From Lachnospiraceae bacterium (GTDB lineage: Bacteria > Bacillota > Clostridia > Lachnospirales > Lachnospiraceae), in the NCBI GenBank assembly GCA_015057025.1, contig SVFD01000004.1, positions 62,001-126,000 of the forward strand: DNA of 64,000 bases. The letters are read 5' to 3'. Below the pieces are notes generated by a model. That model worked only from the letters and a program-made list of their open reading frames with translations. It was not told the origin of the DNA and searched no databases. Below, piece by piece: positions 26,489 to 35,520 of this stretch. Position 1 is the first letter of the stretch. Every line of letters starts with the position of its first letter. The position numbers and the translations under genes were made by a program.

Positions 26489-28669
26489 TTATCGATAATT
26501 ATAGCTTTCCCAATTTGCAAGATATACATTGCCGTTTTCATCTTCCAAAACCAAACCGTCTTCAATTAATAAGTCTACCAGTCTGGCAGTTTCCTCCGGT
26601 CCGAAAGCATTTCCGCCTTGGAAAACAATACTTTTCGGTGCCATATAGCATCCTATGGTTTTCTTCTGAAAAGCAATCATCTCACCGTAAATTCTTTGCT
26701 TTCTGTAATAATCAAACACCGGATCGTGAATCACTTCCAAATTATTTTCCAAACAGAAATTAGTAACTAACACATATTGAGCATTCGCTTCCGGCTGTCC
26801 CCATGCACCTACAACCACGTTAAATTCACTAACCGGAGTGTAGATTTCGTCTAATGCCGCTCTAAGTTCTTCACCACTCATACCATTTGCAGCCTGTACC
26901 TCAAGAGAAGCCAAGTCAACACGGAACTGCGCAAAATCTCTAATCTGAACCAGGTGCGGTAAAATCAAGGAAAGCAAATCGGTTGTGGATATTGCTAAAG
27001 GTATGCTGTTTTCCTCCAGGGAAGCCGCTATCATTGTTTCTAATTTAGGAATTGCCTGATTACATCTTTCCAGAAGTTCTTCTGCCGGATATTCATCACC
27101 GGTTAACAAATATTCCGGATAGCCAAACTTAAATTCTCCCCAGCTCTCGCCGGTTCTGGCATCTTGAATAATATTTAAAACTTCAAGCAAATCCTGTGAA
27201 TATTCCTCACCGACCACACGAACGGCACATTCTTCCAAAATTACCTGAGGATCCAAATCCGGATTCTGCAAAAGATGTCCTGATACGTACAACGAAAACA
27301 TGTTTAACATATGATAAGAATCCATCTCACTCCAATATGTCGGTTTTAACATATCATCATTGGTTCTTGTATATTGATAACATTTGGAAATCAACTTAGC
27401 ATTTACGTTCATCTCCGCAATCTGGTCAATTTCCATTTCACATAAATTCCATGACCAAATCGCCACTTCATATCCTAAATCTCTGGAATATTGTCTGAAA
27501 TCTCTTCTGGTCTGTAACTCCGTTTCATCATGTACAGCTGACGAATATACGGTAATTCCTTCACCCGTAAATTCTTTTACTGCAGCCAAATCAATCTGTT
27601 GTGTATAACAATTAATCCCAAAATCAATATCAGGATTTTTCTCAAGGCACATGGTACGAAACATTTGTGCATAAAATCCGATATCACCGCTGTCATGTAA
27701 GTTACCCGGGTCATTAAAATGCATAATTACCCTGTCACTGCAATCTGCCAATTCCGCATAAATAGTATAATACTTCTCAAAAGTAGCCAAAGCTTCCGGG
27801 CACTCACGGGCATATGTATACTCATTATAATTATGGTATACAACCGTATCATCTACCCATCCGTATCCGTTAAATTCCGCTCCCCATACCCATAAAGTAA
27901 ATTTCATATCCATGGAATGAGCAACATCCGCCATAAAACGCAATCTCTGGTGAACAAATTCATATCCGCTGTATCCTGCCCACGCAGAACACATATCCGT
28001 CACCTGAATACCTGTAAAACCGCAATGTCTCATCATTTTTATATATTCATATAACTGATCATCCGAATATGACAGTACATCACTTTTTAACGAAACATTG
28101 TTATCAGAATAAAGTCCTCTGGCATCATCTGTCTTCCACAAGCAGATAATCGGTTCTCTCTCCGGCATCCATGCTTCGTCAACAGCCATAACATTTTCAG
28201 GAATACGGATGGAATCTTGCGTCTGTAAAATCCATTCCCTGTCCTCTCCCGCAAATGCATATCCTAAATAAGTATTAGCAAAAACATAAATTGCTTTCGT
28301 TAAATCTTCTTTCTGTGGTGCCTGAATATAAATATAGCCTTCATTGATGGCAATATCAATTTTGTTCAATTCATCATCCACAGAAAGCTCAATATATTTT
28401 CCTTCCGGTTCTGCTGAAGATATTTCTACCGTATCTCCGCTGATGTTATAGATATATTGTTGTAAAAGTGTCGCCTGTTCTTCCAAAGAAGCCTTGCTGA
28501 CAATTGTATAGTCACTTAAAGAAACTTCTCCCACGGTAATCTCGTAAGTCTCCAAAGGTTCTGCGGGCACAGCTTCTTCATCCTCCCCACAGCCGGCAAA
28601 CACTGCCATACCTATCAGCAATAAAACACCTATTATTTTTGAAAAAAACTTCTTACCTTTCATCTTCAT
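26489..28669 (-). CDS. Large lipoprotein with glycoside-hydrolase-like barrel
   Basis: A 726-residue exported lipoprotein (signal to lipobox VFAGCG). Residues 40-150 form a small alpha/beta domain like the one preceding GH20/GH67-type barrels (LTKAIYVFANTYLGYAFAGE). Residues about 170-430 look like a TIM barrel: GFTGIQVTDMCSAW, MKFTLWVWGAEFNGYGW, DRVIMHFNDPGNLHDSG, INCYTQQI, VAIWSWNLCEMEID. The C-terminal third is helical. I cannot assign a GH family or name catalytic residues. The start has no Shine-Dalgarno; an 8-codon ORF with a good one lies just upstream. Upstream of purO by 61 bases, yet no functional connection is seen. Confidence 0.65.
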   Translation of the reverse strand: MKMKGKKFFSKIIGVLLLIGMAVFAGCGEDEEAVPAEPLETYEITVGEVSLSDYTIVSKASLEEQATLLQQYIYNISGDTVEISSAEPEGKYIELSVDDELNKIDIAINEGYIYIQAPQKEDLTKAIYVFANTYLGYAFAGEDREWILQTQDSIRIPENVMAVDEAWMPEREPIICLWKTDDARGLYSDNNVSLKSDVLSYSDDQLYEYIKMMRHCGFTGIQVTDMCSAWAGYSGYEFVHQRLRFMADVAHSMDMKFTLWVWGAEFNGYGWVDDTVVYHNYNEYTYARECPEALATFEKYYTIYAELADCSDRVIMHFNDPGNLHDSGDIGFYAQMFRTMCLEKNPDIDFGINCYTQQIDLAAVKEFTGEGITVYSSAVHDETELQTRRDFRQYSRDLGYEVAIWSWNLCEMEIDQIAEMNVNAKLISKCYQYTRTNDDMLKPTYWSEMDSYHMLNMFSLYVSGHLLQNPDLDPQVILEECAVRVVGEEYSQDLLEVLNIIQDARTGESWGEFKFGYPEYLLTGDEYPAEELLERCNQAIPKLETMIAASLEENSIPLAISTTDLLSLILPHLVQIRDFAQFRVDLASLEVQAANGMSGEELRAALDEIYTPVSEFNVVVGAWGQPEANAQYVLVTNFCLENNLEVIHDPVFDYYRKQRIYGEMIAFQKKTIGCYMAPKSIVFQGGNAFGPEETARLVDLLIEDGLVLEDENGNVYLANWESYNYR

Positions 28670-28677
28670 AAAAAATT

Positions 28678-28716
28678 CTAATGACTTTGAAAATCAAAAG
28701 TCATTTCCGACTCCTT
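28678..28716 (-). other. 8-codon ORF and hairpin between degV and the glycosidase-like gene
   Basis: AAGGAG (28711-28716), six bases, then ATG (28704) opens MTFDFQSH and stops at 28678, nine bases before the ATG of the lipoprotein gene. The same bases form a perfect 9-base-pair hairpin AATGACTTT / AAAGTCATT (28680-28705) followed by AGAATTTTTT, which makes it a good terminator of degV as well. Both readings are possible. Confidence 0.45.
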
Positions 28717-28726
28717 CCATATTCGT

Positions 28727-29590
28727 CTATTGTTCATCCACATAAGACATAACCCCAAGACCAAAAGAGCCCGGTCCGACATGAGTTGAAACAGAAAGCG
28801 GCAAATGATAACAGGGAATCTTTTCATCCTTAAAGTATTCTCTCACAGCAGTTTGCCAACTGTCTTTTAAAGAATCCTCACCGGCATAAGCAGACAGAAT
28901 CATATATTTCTGGCCGGCAAAACGAGTTTCAATATCTTTATCAATTGCCTGCAACATGGTTTTCATCGCAGTTTTAGTACCGCGTACCTTCGCAAAAGCA
29001 TCCAGTTTTCCGCCCTGAATCTGCAACACCGGTTTAATATTCAATGCCGTACCGATTGCCGCGCCTGCCGCTGTTACACGTCCGCCTTTTTTTAAATATT
29101 TCAAGGTGTCAACTGAAATATAAATTGATGCATTCAGTGCATCCTTCTTTAAATAATCTGCAATTTCTGCTGCACTTTTACCAGCCTTGCTAAGTACAAG
29201 AGCATCTATTACCGATTGTCGCATAGTAACAGAAATTCTTTGATTATCCACCACATACACTCTTCCGTTATAGTCCTGCGCAAGCATAGTGGCAGTCTCA
29301 CAAGTTCCTGAAAGGCCGCTTGACATAGGAATATAAACAATCTCCTCATATTCAAGCAAAAGTTTATCGAACATATCAAGAATATCTCCCGGAGAAGGCT
29401 GGGAAGTAGTCACATCTGCATCTGCATTTAATTGTTCAAAAAACATATCTTTGCTAATTTCTTTTTCTTCCAAATATGTTTTCCCGTCAATCAGAACAGG
29501 CATAAGAATTAAATAAACACCTAAATCTGCTGCTTCTTTTATTGTAATTCCACTATTTGTATCTGTTAAAATTGCAACTCTTGATTTCAT
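28727..29590 (-). CDS. DegV family fatty-acid-binding protein
   Basis: 287-residue cytoplasmic protein of the DegV/FakB family, which binds a fatty acid and presents it to the FakA kinase for phosphorylation and phospholipid synthesis. Signature parts are AILTDTNSGIT, TTSQPSPGDI, IPMSSGLSGTC, and LKKGGRVTAAGA. Length is usual (280-290). AGGAG precedes the ATG and a sigma-A type promoter lies upstream. Confidence 0.92.
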   Translation of the reverse strand: MKSRVAILTDTNSGITIKEAADLGVYLILMPVLIDGKTYLEEKEISKDMFFEQLNADADVTTSQPSPGDILDMFDKLLLEYEEIVYIPMSSGLSGTCETATMLAQDYNGRVYVVDNQRISVTMRQSVIDALVLSKAGKSAAEIADYLKKDALNASIYISVDTLKYLKKGGRVTAAGAAIGTALNIKPVLQIQGGKLDAFAKVRGTKTAMKTMLQAIDKDIETRFAGQKYMILSAYAGEDSLKDSWQTAVREYFKDEKIPCYHLPLSVSTHVGPGSFGLGVMSYVDEQ

Positions 29591-29638
29591 AAACCAACAA
29601 CTCCTTGTTAGATATTTTATCTGACAGCCTATTTTTCT

Positions 29639-29667
29639 ATACTAATCAAATGTAAGGTTTTTGTCAA
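29639..29667 (-). promoter_or_regulatory. Candidate degV promoter
   Basis: On the minus strand TTGACA (29662-29667), 17-base spacer, TAGTAT (29639-29644). Lies between the GH3 gene and degV. Confidence 0.55.
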
Positions 29668-29682
29668 ACCTCAGTTTATAAT

Positions 29683-32463
29683 TTAAGTGATAATCTTTTC
29701 CTTATTTTCCTGCATGCGTCCTAAATAGCGAAATCTCATGGATAACATCTGCAAACCGTTCTGCGGAAAATACAAACGATATACTGCATAACGGTGGCGA
29801 AACTGTATTTTACGCTTTACACAGGTTGCCTTACCTCCACTACCTTGAAATGCAAAGCTCTGAATAGGAAAACCCTGATAAAAAAGCGTAACCGGAAGCT
29901 GTGCCAGTTCACCCAAGTCTGACTTTGCAATATATTCTACCTCATACTCAGTGCCGGCTTGTGCGTCCACCGCAAATACAAAACTCTTCCCCTTGGAAGT
30001 ATCTGCATCTTCCATATTAACCACATATTCTTCACCCAGTTCGTAATACTCTACCGAATCAAAATCTTCTATATCCTGTTTCGGCCCGTCAACCACTTCT
30101 ATTTTATCAAGCATTCCACGCACCCTTGCAAAAGCTGTGGTTTTCATAGCAAACTTCAATACATTTATTGCACATCTTTGCATTTCTCCCAAGGTCAGCT
30201 CACCGGTCCCTAACTCGGCCATGAGATTATCCCCGGAAGAATTTACGGAAGCATCGGGACACACCATATAAACATCATTCTGAGCACGAACCATGGATGC
30301 AAAGTCGTTTAATGCAGGTGCTTTCCCCTCTTCATTCACCATTGCCCACCAGTCGGTCATAACAAAGCCTTCAAATCCCCATTCATCACGCAAAAGGGCA
30401 GTCACCAAATCATAATGTCCGGCTGTCCATACACCGTTTAATGCTCCATACGTAGTCATAATGGCGTCTGCATTGCCTTCTTCTGTAGCAATTTTAAAAC
30501 CTTTTAAATAAATTTCCCTTAATGCTCTGGCCGAAACTACGCTATCCATTTCTCTGCGGATATATTCCCTGTTATTGGCACAGAAATGCTTGATTGCTCC
30601 GGTAACTTTACTTGCATGAAGTCCGCGAAGCTGAGCAGCTGCTATTTTACCTGTCACAAAAGGATCTTCACTGAAATATTCAAAATTACGTCCGTTTAAG
30701 GGATGTCTGTGAATATTCATTCCCGGTCCTAAAAGCACATCCACTTCGTTAGATATCATTTCCATACCAAGAAGTGCAAATAATTCTTCATTTAATTTTT
30801 CATTAAAAGTACATGCAAGAAGTGTTCCGTTCGGAAGGCTAAATGCCTTACGCCCACAATCCAATCGCATACCGGAAGGACCATCGGAACAACATACAGC
30901 CGGAACCTTATAAGCACATAATTTATCTGAGACTCCCGCAAATGCCGCTGCCGTTCCCGGTGTTACTCTGGGACTTCCCATCCCCTCACCGCGGCATAAG
31001 CAAGCCAATGTCTCTGCATCCAGCTGAGAAACAAATTCTTTAATTGTAATTTTGTTATCAGCCACGTCCTCAAGCGTATACCCCTTATCACCGGTAATCT
31101 CTAATACCGTCGGAATATTTTCCATACGACGTTCCTTCATGGTTTTAGCCGCAACAGGTACTGCTTCTTCGGATATCTGAACCCTTCCATCCCTTATTTC
31201 CGGTCGTATTCGTTTAAACTCCTGTACCGGCATTAAAATATCTTTACATTCTTTTATCACTTCTGTTTCTTCGATTTCTAAAACGCCGGCCATCTCACAA
31301 TCTCTCACATTTTTACCAATGTAAAATTCGTATGTGCCTGCTTCCAAAACTTCACAATGGGCATAACCTGTTGCACCACTGTCATCAAAAGCAACAAAAG
31401 CCTTATACGGAATTATTATTTCCACAACTTCCGACTGTCCGGGTTCTATTAAATCTGTCTTTGCAAAGCCAACCAATTCCCTCATCGGTCTTCCAAGCTT
31501 TCCCTGTGCCGGAGATACGTAGACCTGTACCACTTCCTTCCCCGGAACTTTCCCTGTATTAGTAATGGTTGCTGTTACATAAATATCCTCCACGGTATAA
31601 TTCAATTCCACATTGCAAATTGCAAATTCCGTATAGGACAAACCAAAGCCAAAGGGATATTTTACCTTATCCTTTGCAAAAGTTTCAAAATAACGGTAAC
31701 CCACGTAAATATCTTCACAATACACATCCTCAAGCCCCATGCCGAAATTCTTATGAGACGAATAATCTTCGATTGATTCAGCAACCGTATCCGTTAATCG
31801 TCCCGAAGGCGAAACCTTACCCGTAAGTACATCTGCAATTCCGTGACCGCCCATAATGCCACCTTGCCAAGCCAATAAAACCGCATCCGGATTTGTCTTA
31901 TCCACAAAGGAAAAATCCATAATATTACCTACATTCAGAATCACAACCATCCTTTCAAAAGAAGCTCGAACTTTAGAAAGCAAATCCATTTCAACATCAG
32001 TAAGACAATATGCTCCCTTCATATTCTGATTGTCACGGTCTTCGCCTGCTGTTCTTGCAATTACAACAACTGCTGTATCGCTTTCCATCGCTACTTCTTT
32101 CACAAATTCTTCTGAAACTTCAGCTTCCTCCTGAGACCAGGGTTCCTGCCCCCAACCTAAGCCCTCTACAACAGGGTGAGACTGCTCCCATTCTTCGTAA
32201 AAGTCTCTGACTTTTTTATTTAAGGTAACTTGACCACTCAACTGTAACCCTTCCACAATATCAACAACATGGTCCACATTTACCAAACCTCCGGAACCCG
32301 TACCACTTTTATAATAATGGTTCTGCATACGTCCCCAAAGTGCTACTGTACATCCTTTATCCAATGGTAAAACATTTTTTTCGTTGCGCAACAAAACAGC
32401 CCCCTCTGCCACGGCCTGTCTCGCTGTATTTTCATAATGTTTCCAATCCAGTATTCTGCTCAT
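29683..32463 (-). CDS. GH3 beta-glucosidase with permuted domain order
   Basis: 926-residue glycosidase without a signal peptide. The order is reversed from standard GH3: the alpha/beta C-domain comes first (about 1-270, AEGAVLLRNEKNVLPLD, YPFGFGLSYTEF), then an Fn3-like domain (about 285-390, GKEVVQVYVS). After a linker comes the (alpha/beta)8 catalytic domain (about 460-790, SDGPSGMRLD, GPGMNIHRHPLNGRNFEYFSEDP, KHFCANN, and nucleophile Asp in FVMTDWWA). A final carbohydrate-binding-like domain follows. Such permuted enzymes are known from rumen Butyrivibrio and Ruminococcus. Probably cleaves imported beta-glucosides. Overlaps the sfsA stop by ATGA and has GGAGGG before the ATG. Confidence 0.92.
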   Translation of the reverse strand: MSRILDWKHYENTARQAVAEGAVLLRNEKNVLPLDKGCTVALWGRMQNHYYKSGTGSGGLVNVDHVVDIVEGLQLSGQVTLNKKVRDFYEEWEQSHPVVEGLGWGQEPWSQEEAEVSEEFVKEVAMESDTAVVVIARTAGEDRDNQNMKGAYCLTDVEMDLLSKVRASFERMVVILNVGNIMDFSFVDKTNPDAVLLAWQGGIMGGHGIADVLTGKVSPSGRLTDTVAESIEDYSSHKNFGMGLEDVYCEDIYVGYRYFETFAKDKVKYPFGFGLSYTEFAICNVELNYTVEDIYVTATITNTGKVPGKEVVQVYVSPAQGKLGRPMRELVGFAKTDLIEPGQSEVVEIIIPYKAFVAFDDSGATGYAHCEVLEAGTYEFYIGKNVRDCEMAGVLEIEETEVIKECKDILMPVQEFKRIRPEIRDGRVQISEEAVPVAAKTMKERRMENIPTVLEITGDKGYTLEDVADNKITIKEFVSQLDAETLACLCRGEGMGSPRVTPGTAAAFAGVSDKLCAYKVPAVCCSDGPSGMRLDCGRKAFSLPNGTLLACTFNEKLNEELFALLGMEMISNEVDVLLGPGMNIHRHPLNGRNFEYFSEDPFVTGKIAAAQLRGLHASKVTGAIKHFCANNREYIRREMDSVVSARALREIYLKGFKIATEEGNADAIMTTYGALNGVWTAGHYDLVTALLRDEWGFEGFVMTDWWAMVNEEGKAPALNDFASMVRAQNDVYMVCPDASVNSSGDNLMAELGTGELTLGEMQRCAINVLKFAMKTTAFARVRGMLDKIEVVDGPKQDIEDFDSVEYYELGEEYVVNMEDADTSKGKSFVFAVDAQAGTEYEVEYIAKSDLGELAQLPVTLFYQGFPIQSFAFQGSGGKATCVKRKIQFRHRYAVYRLYFPQNGLQMLSMRFRYLGRMQENKEKIIT

Positions 32464-33146
32464 AAAAATCCCTCCAATAATTTTGCGGATGCATCCGACT
32501 TAATCTCCAACATATCCGGTTCCACCCTACACTGTAAATATAATATCTTAACACCGGCATCTTTCGCTTCATTCAGGGCATCACCGAACTCCGGATGGGT
32601 AACGGTATAGGGTAACACTTCTTTAACCCCTTCCATCTGAATTACAAAAGCCAAATAGCATTGATATCCTTCTAAAGATGCTTTTGCCAATTCCCGTAAA
32701 TGCTTTACACCGCGTTCCGTAGGTGCATCAGGGAAATAACCCAAACCGTCAATTTCCAAGGTGCATCCCTTTACCTCCATAAGAAACTTTTTTTCACCGC
32801 GTTCCATATAAAAATCAAATCTTGATTTACCGTAAGTATATTCCGGTTTTACATAAGTAAAATCTTGCTTTGCCAGCCATTCAGCCACTACTTTGTTAGG
32901 CGCCTGACTATCTATATTTACAAGTCCTATTTTCTCTTTATATACCGCAATCAAATCATAGGCCGTTTTTCGATTCGGATTATCGCCGGCTTCTAAAATA
33001 ACATCCGCCCCCGGAAGCAGTAATTCCTTACATCGCCCGGTATTTTTGACATGAACCGTTTCTATTTTATCTTCTATAAAAACATTAGCAATAAATCGAT
33101 TGGGACGACTGTGAAATTTGCCTTTTACAATTTGTTTATAACGCAT
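32460..33146 (-). CDS. sfsA: SfsA family DNA-binding/nuclease-like protein
   Basis: 228 residues; SfsA-type protein with the OB-fold N-domain (KGKFHSRPNRFIANVFIE, VKNTGRCKELLLPG) and a restriction-endonuclease-like core (SRFDFYMERGEKKFLMEVKGCTLE). The core has the PD-(D/E)xK pattern D, E and K. In E. coli it was linked to sugar fermentation, and its real role is uncertain. Four-base overlap with GH3 suggests co-translation. Confidence 0.9.
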   Translation of the reverse strand: MRYKQIVKGKFHSRPNRFIANVFIEDKIETVHVKNTGRCKELLLPGADVILEAGDNPNRKTAYDLIAVYKEKIGLVNIDSQAPNKVVAEWLAKQDFTYVKPEYTYGKSRFDFYMERGEKKFLMEVKGCTLEIDGLGYFPDAPTERGVKHLRELAKASLEGYQCYLAFVIQMEGVKEVLPYTVTHPEFGDALNEAKDAGVKILYLQCRVEPDMLEIKSDASAKLLEGFL

Positions 33147-33164
33147 AATTATCTCTTTTCTTTA

Positions 33165-33196
33165 CAAAAAATGGCCTATGTAAACATAAGCCATTT
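33165..33196 (-). terminator. Terminator of the sodium symporter gene
   Basis: On the minus strand a stem of 7 plus 4 base pairs with one mismatch (AAATGGC...GCCATTT, loop TTTA), followed by TTTTTTG, 15 bases after the symporter stop. Confidence 0.8.
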
Positions 33197-33211
33197 CATT
33201 ATAACATATGA

Positions 33212-34564
33212 TTAATATTTTACCAATCCAAACTGAGCCAATGTATAGAATACAAGTATCATAATAAGAAACACCGGTGCAATATATCTAATCATCACGT
33301 GGAAAATTCCTTTTCGCGCAAACTTCTCGCCATTTTTGGTAATTTCTTCTTCAATAGTTTTCGTCTTAAGGACCCATCCAACTAAAATACAAGTTGCAAG
33401 GGCTACAATAGGCATCAAAATACTGTTTGCCACAAAATCAAAGAAGGTTAAGAAATCCATACCAAGAATCTTCACATCTCCCCACAAACCAAAGCCCCAT
33501 GCAGAAGGAATACCAAGAACAACCGAGAATGCGGTAACACCGACTACCGCCATCCATCTTTTCATCTTAAACTTATCCATTACCATAGATACAATAGCCT
33601 CCATAATGGAAATGGAACTGGTCAAAGCCGCAAGCAATACAAGAACAAAGAAAACTGCACCTATCACCTGACCAAATGGCATTTTTTCAAATACTAACGG
33701 TAGAGTAGCAAACATAAGCCCCGGGCCGCCTGTATTTAATTTATCCGGTTGGAATACAAATACTGCAGGCACAATCATAAAGCCTGACAAAAACGCTACT
33801 GCCGTATCAAATATTTCAATATGGTTTACACAACCATTCAAATCAATATCATCTTTTACATATGAACCATAAGATACCATAATACCCATGGCAATACTCA
33901 TTGAGAAAAATAACTGTCCCATAGCGGCACATACGGTTGACATTGAGAAATTAGAAAAATCAGGCCATAAATAATATTTAATGCCTTCCCAAGCACCATC
34001 AATAGTCGCTACATATACAGAAATTCCGACAGTAAGAATCAATAATACCGGCATAAGAATTTTACTGACACGCTCTACACCTTTTTGCACGCCGCCAAGT
34101 ACAATTGCCATAGTAGCCAATAAGAAAACAACAAAAAATACCAAAGGTTCTATGGTTCCGCCGGTAAACGCGCCAAAATAAGTATCTGCTGCTGCAGCTT
34201 TTCCCTGACCGCTCATAAATACAATCATGTACTTAATTACCCAACCGCCTATTACACAGTAATACGGTAAAATAATAATAGGAACTATAGCAGCAAGCAC
34301 TCCAAGGAAACCAAACTTTTTATTTAACTTTGTATAAGCAGTAATAGAACTCTGCTTGGTTTTACGTCCGATGGCAAGTTCCATAATCAACATGGAAAAA
34401 CCAAAGGTTACTACCAGAATCAAATAAACAAAAATGAAAATACCGCCACCATGTTGAGCTGCCAAATAAGGGAATCTCCAAAGATTACCCAAACCTACCG
34501 CACTTCCGGCTGCTGCAAGAATGAATCCCATCTTGCCAGAAAAATTACTTCTTTGCTCTTTCAT
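33212..34564 (-). CDS. Sodium-dependent transporter, NSS (LeuT-fold) family
   Basis: 450-residue membrane protein with about eleven to twelve helices. The N-terminus MKEQRSNFSGKMGFILAAAG and GLGNLWRFPYLAAQHGGGIF carry the sodium/substrate site of neurotransmitter:sodium symporters; ALTSSISIMEAIVSM matches the sodium site in helix 8. Likely imports an amino acid with Na+. The start at 34564 follows GGAGA; an in-frame TTG four codons earlier is not needed. Own terminator. Confidence 0.93.
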   Translation of the reverse strand: MKEQRSNFSGKMGFILAAAGSAVGLGNLWRFPYLAAQHGGGIFIFVYLILVVTFGFSMLIMELAIGRKTKQSSITAYTKLNKKFGFLGVLAAIVPIIILPYYCVIGGWVIKYMIVFMSGQGKAAAADTYFGAFTGGTIEPLVFFVVFLLATMAIVLGGVQKGVERVSKILMPVLLILTVGISVYVATIDGAWEGIKYYLWPDFSNFSMSTVCAAMGQLFFSMSIAMGIMVSYGSYVKDDIDLNGCVNHIEIFDTAVAFLSGFMIVPAVFVFQPDKLNTGGPGLMFATLPLVFEKMPFGQVIGAVFFVLVLLAALTSSISIMEAIVSMVMDKFKMKRWMAVVGVTAFSVVLGIPSAWGFGLWGDVKILGMDFLTFFDFVANSILMPIVALATCILVGWVLKTKTIEEEITKNGEKFARKGIFHVMIRYIAPVFLIMILVFYTLAQFGLVKY

Positions 34565-34650
34565 ATTTATCTCCAATCACTATCTTTTTGTATCTTTTAT
34601 ACAATATATAAATCTACTGCTTTCTCTTATCTACGCCAATATATTATTTT

Positions 34651-35304
34651 TTACACTGACATGCGACGCTTCATATCCACAAGCCTTTCCTCAAACTCAA
34701 GGTAAAAATCTTCTGATTCATAGGGCAATATATAAAACATCTGTAAATGAAGCATGTTCCAATCCTTGGCATCCGCCTTGTCTTTAAGGAAAGACTGCAT
34801 TTCTTTGATATAATTATGCCACTTTAAAATAAATGCTTCATATTCCCTTAGTCGGGGAGTATCAATCCAATTCTTCACTTTCTCTTTGGTTCTACTCTCC
34901 CTGACACATTCATTCACCTGCAAAAAATATGAAAATCCGCCATTCTCATAAATTCGTCCCAAAGGAAAAAGACGGCAAATCCCCGGTCTGTGTGCATGAA
35001 TACTACACCGGCCTTCTTCGTTTAGAAAAGAACATGCTCCGGTCAATTCAGACATAGCCAAATGCGGTAAAATTAAGCCTTCCTCTACATGAAGGGCAAT
35101 GCGCTCCTGCATCAATATCTGAAAATCAAGGTCCAAATTTCTCGTCAGCCTGTATATATCGTAAGGATCCAATACAATCGTATCCTCCATCCCTTCACAG
35201 CAGGAATGACATCCCCTACAATCATTACAGCCTAATTTCACCATATCATTTGCACAATACCGCTTTCCGTCTGATATTTCATTAATATCACATTCTCTAA
35301 GCAT
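34651..35304 (-). CDS. YkgJ family cysteine-cluster protein
   Basis: 217-residue protein with the metal-binding CxxCxxCC cluster (CNDCRGCHSCCEG) and a second cluster (GACSFLNEEGRCSIHAHRPGICRLFP). It belongs to the YkgJ/Fe-S or zinc cluster family of unknown biological role. The C-terminal part is a helical KxWHNYIKEM region. GGAG precedes the ATG. No neighbour hints at function. Confidence 0.88.
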   Translation of the reverse strand: MLRECDINEISDGKRYCANDMVKLGCNDCRGCHSCCEGMEDTIVLDPYDIYRLTRNLDLDFQILMQERIALHVEEGLILPHLAMSELTGACSFLNEEGRCSIHAHRPGICRLFPLGRIYENGGFSYFLQVNECVRESRTKEKVKNWIDTPRLREYEAFILKWHNYIKEMQSFLKDKADAKDWNMLHLQMFYILPYESEDFYLEFEERLVDMKRRMSV

Positions 35305-35345
35305 TCTTCTACTCCGCTCTACACTCTTTATAAAATCGGAGAAAC

Positions 35346-35468
35346 TTACTCTTCATCATCCGGTTTCTGAATTGCAGCTGCCGTAGAAACCACTGTTGAA
35401 ATTGCTGCAATAATCGCAACAATAATCGCAATACCAAAAATACCTGCCACCACAAATAATGCTTCCAT
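35346..35468 (-). CDS. 40-residue single-helix membrane protein
   Basis: A short gene below most length limits. It encodes MEALFVVAGIFGIAIIVAII through to a KPDDEE tail: one membrane helix (about residues 4-33, rich in A, I, V) and an acidic C-terminus. GGAAAGG lies 8 bases before the ATG. It begins 52 bases downstream of the DUF4317 gene stop in the same direction, so may be co-transcribed. Small proteins of this type can modulate membrane complexes; no function can be named. Confidence 0.7.
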   Translation of the reverse strand: MEALFVVAGIFGIAIIVAIIAAISTVVSTAAAIQKPDDEE

Positions 35469-35520
35469 TTCTTATACCTTTCCGCGAATCATTCTCGCTT
35501 ACAAAATTAAACGTTATATT

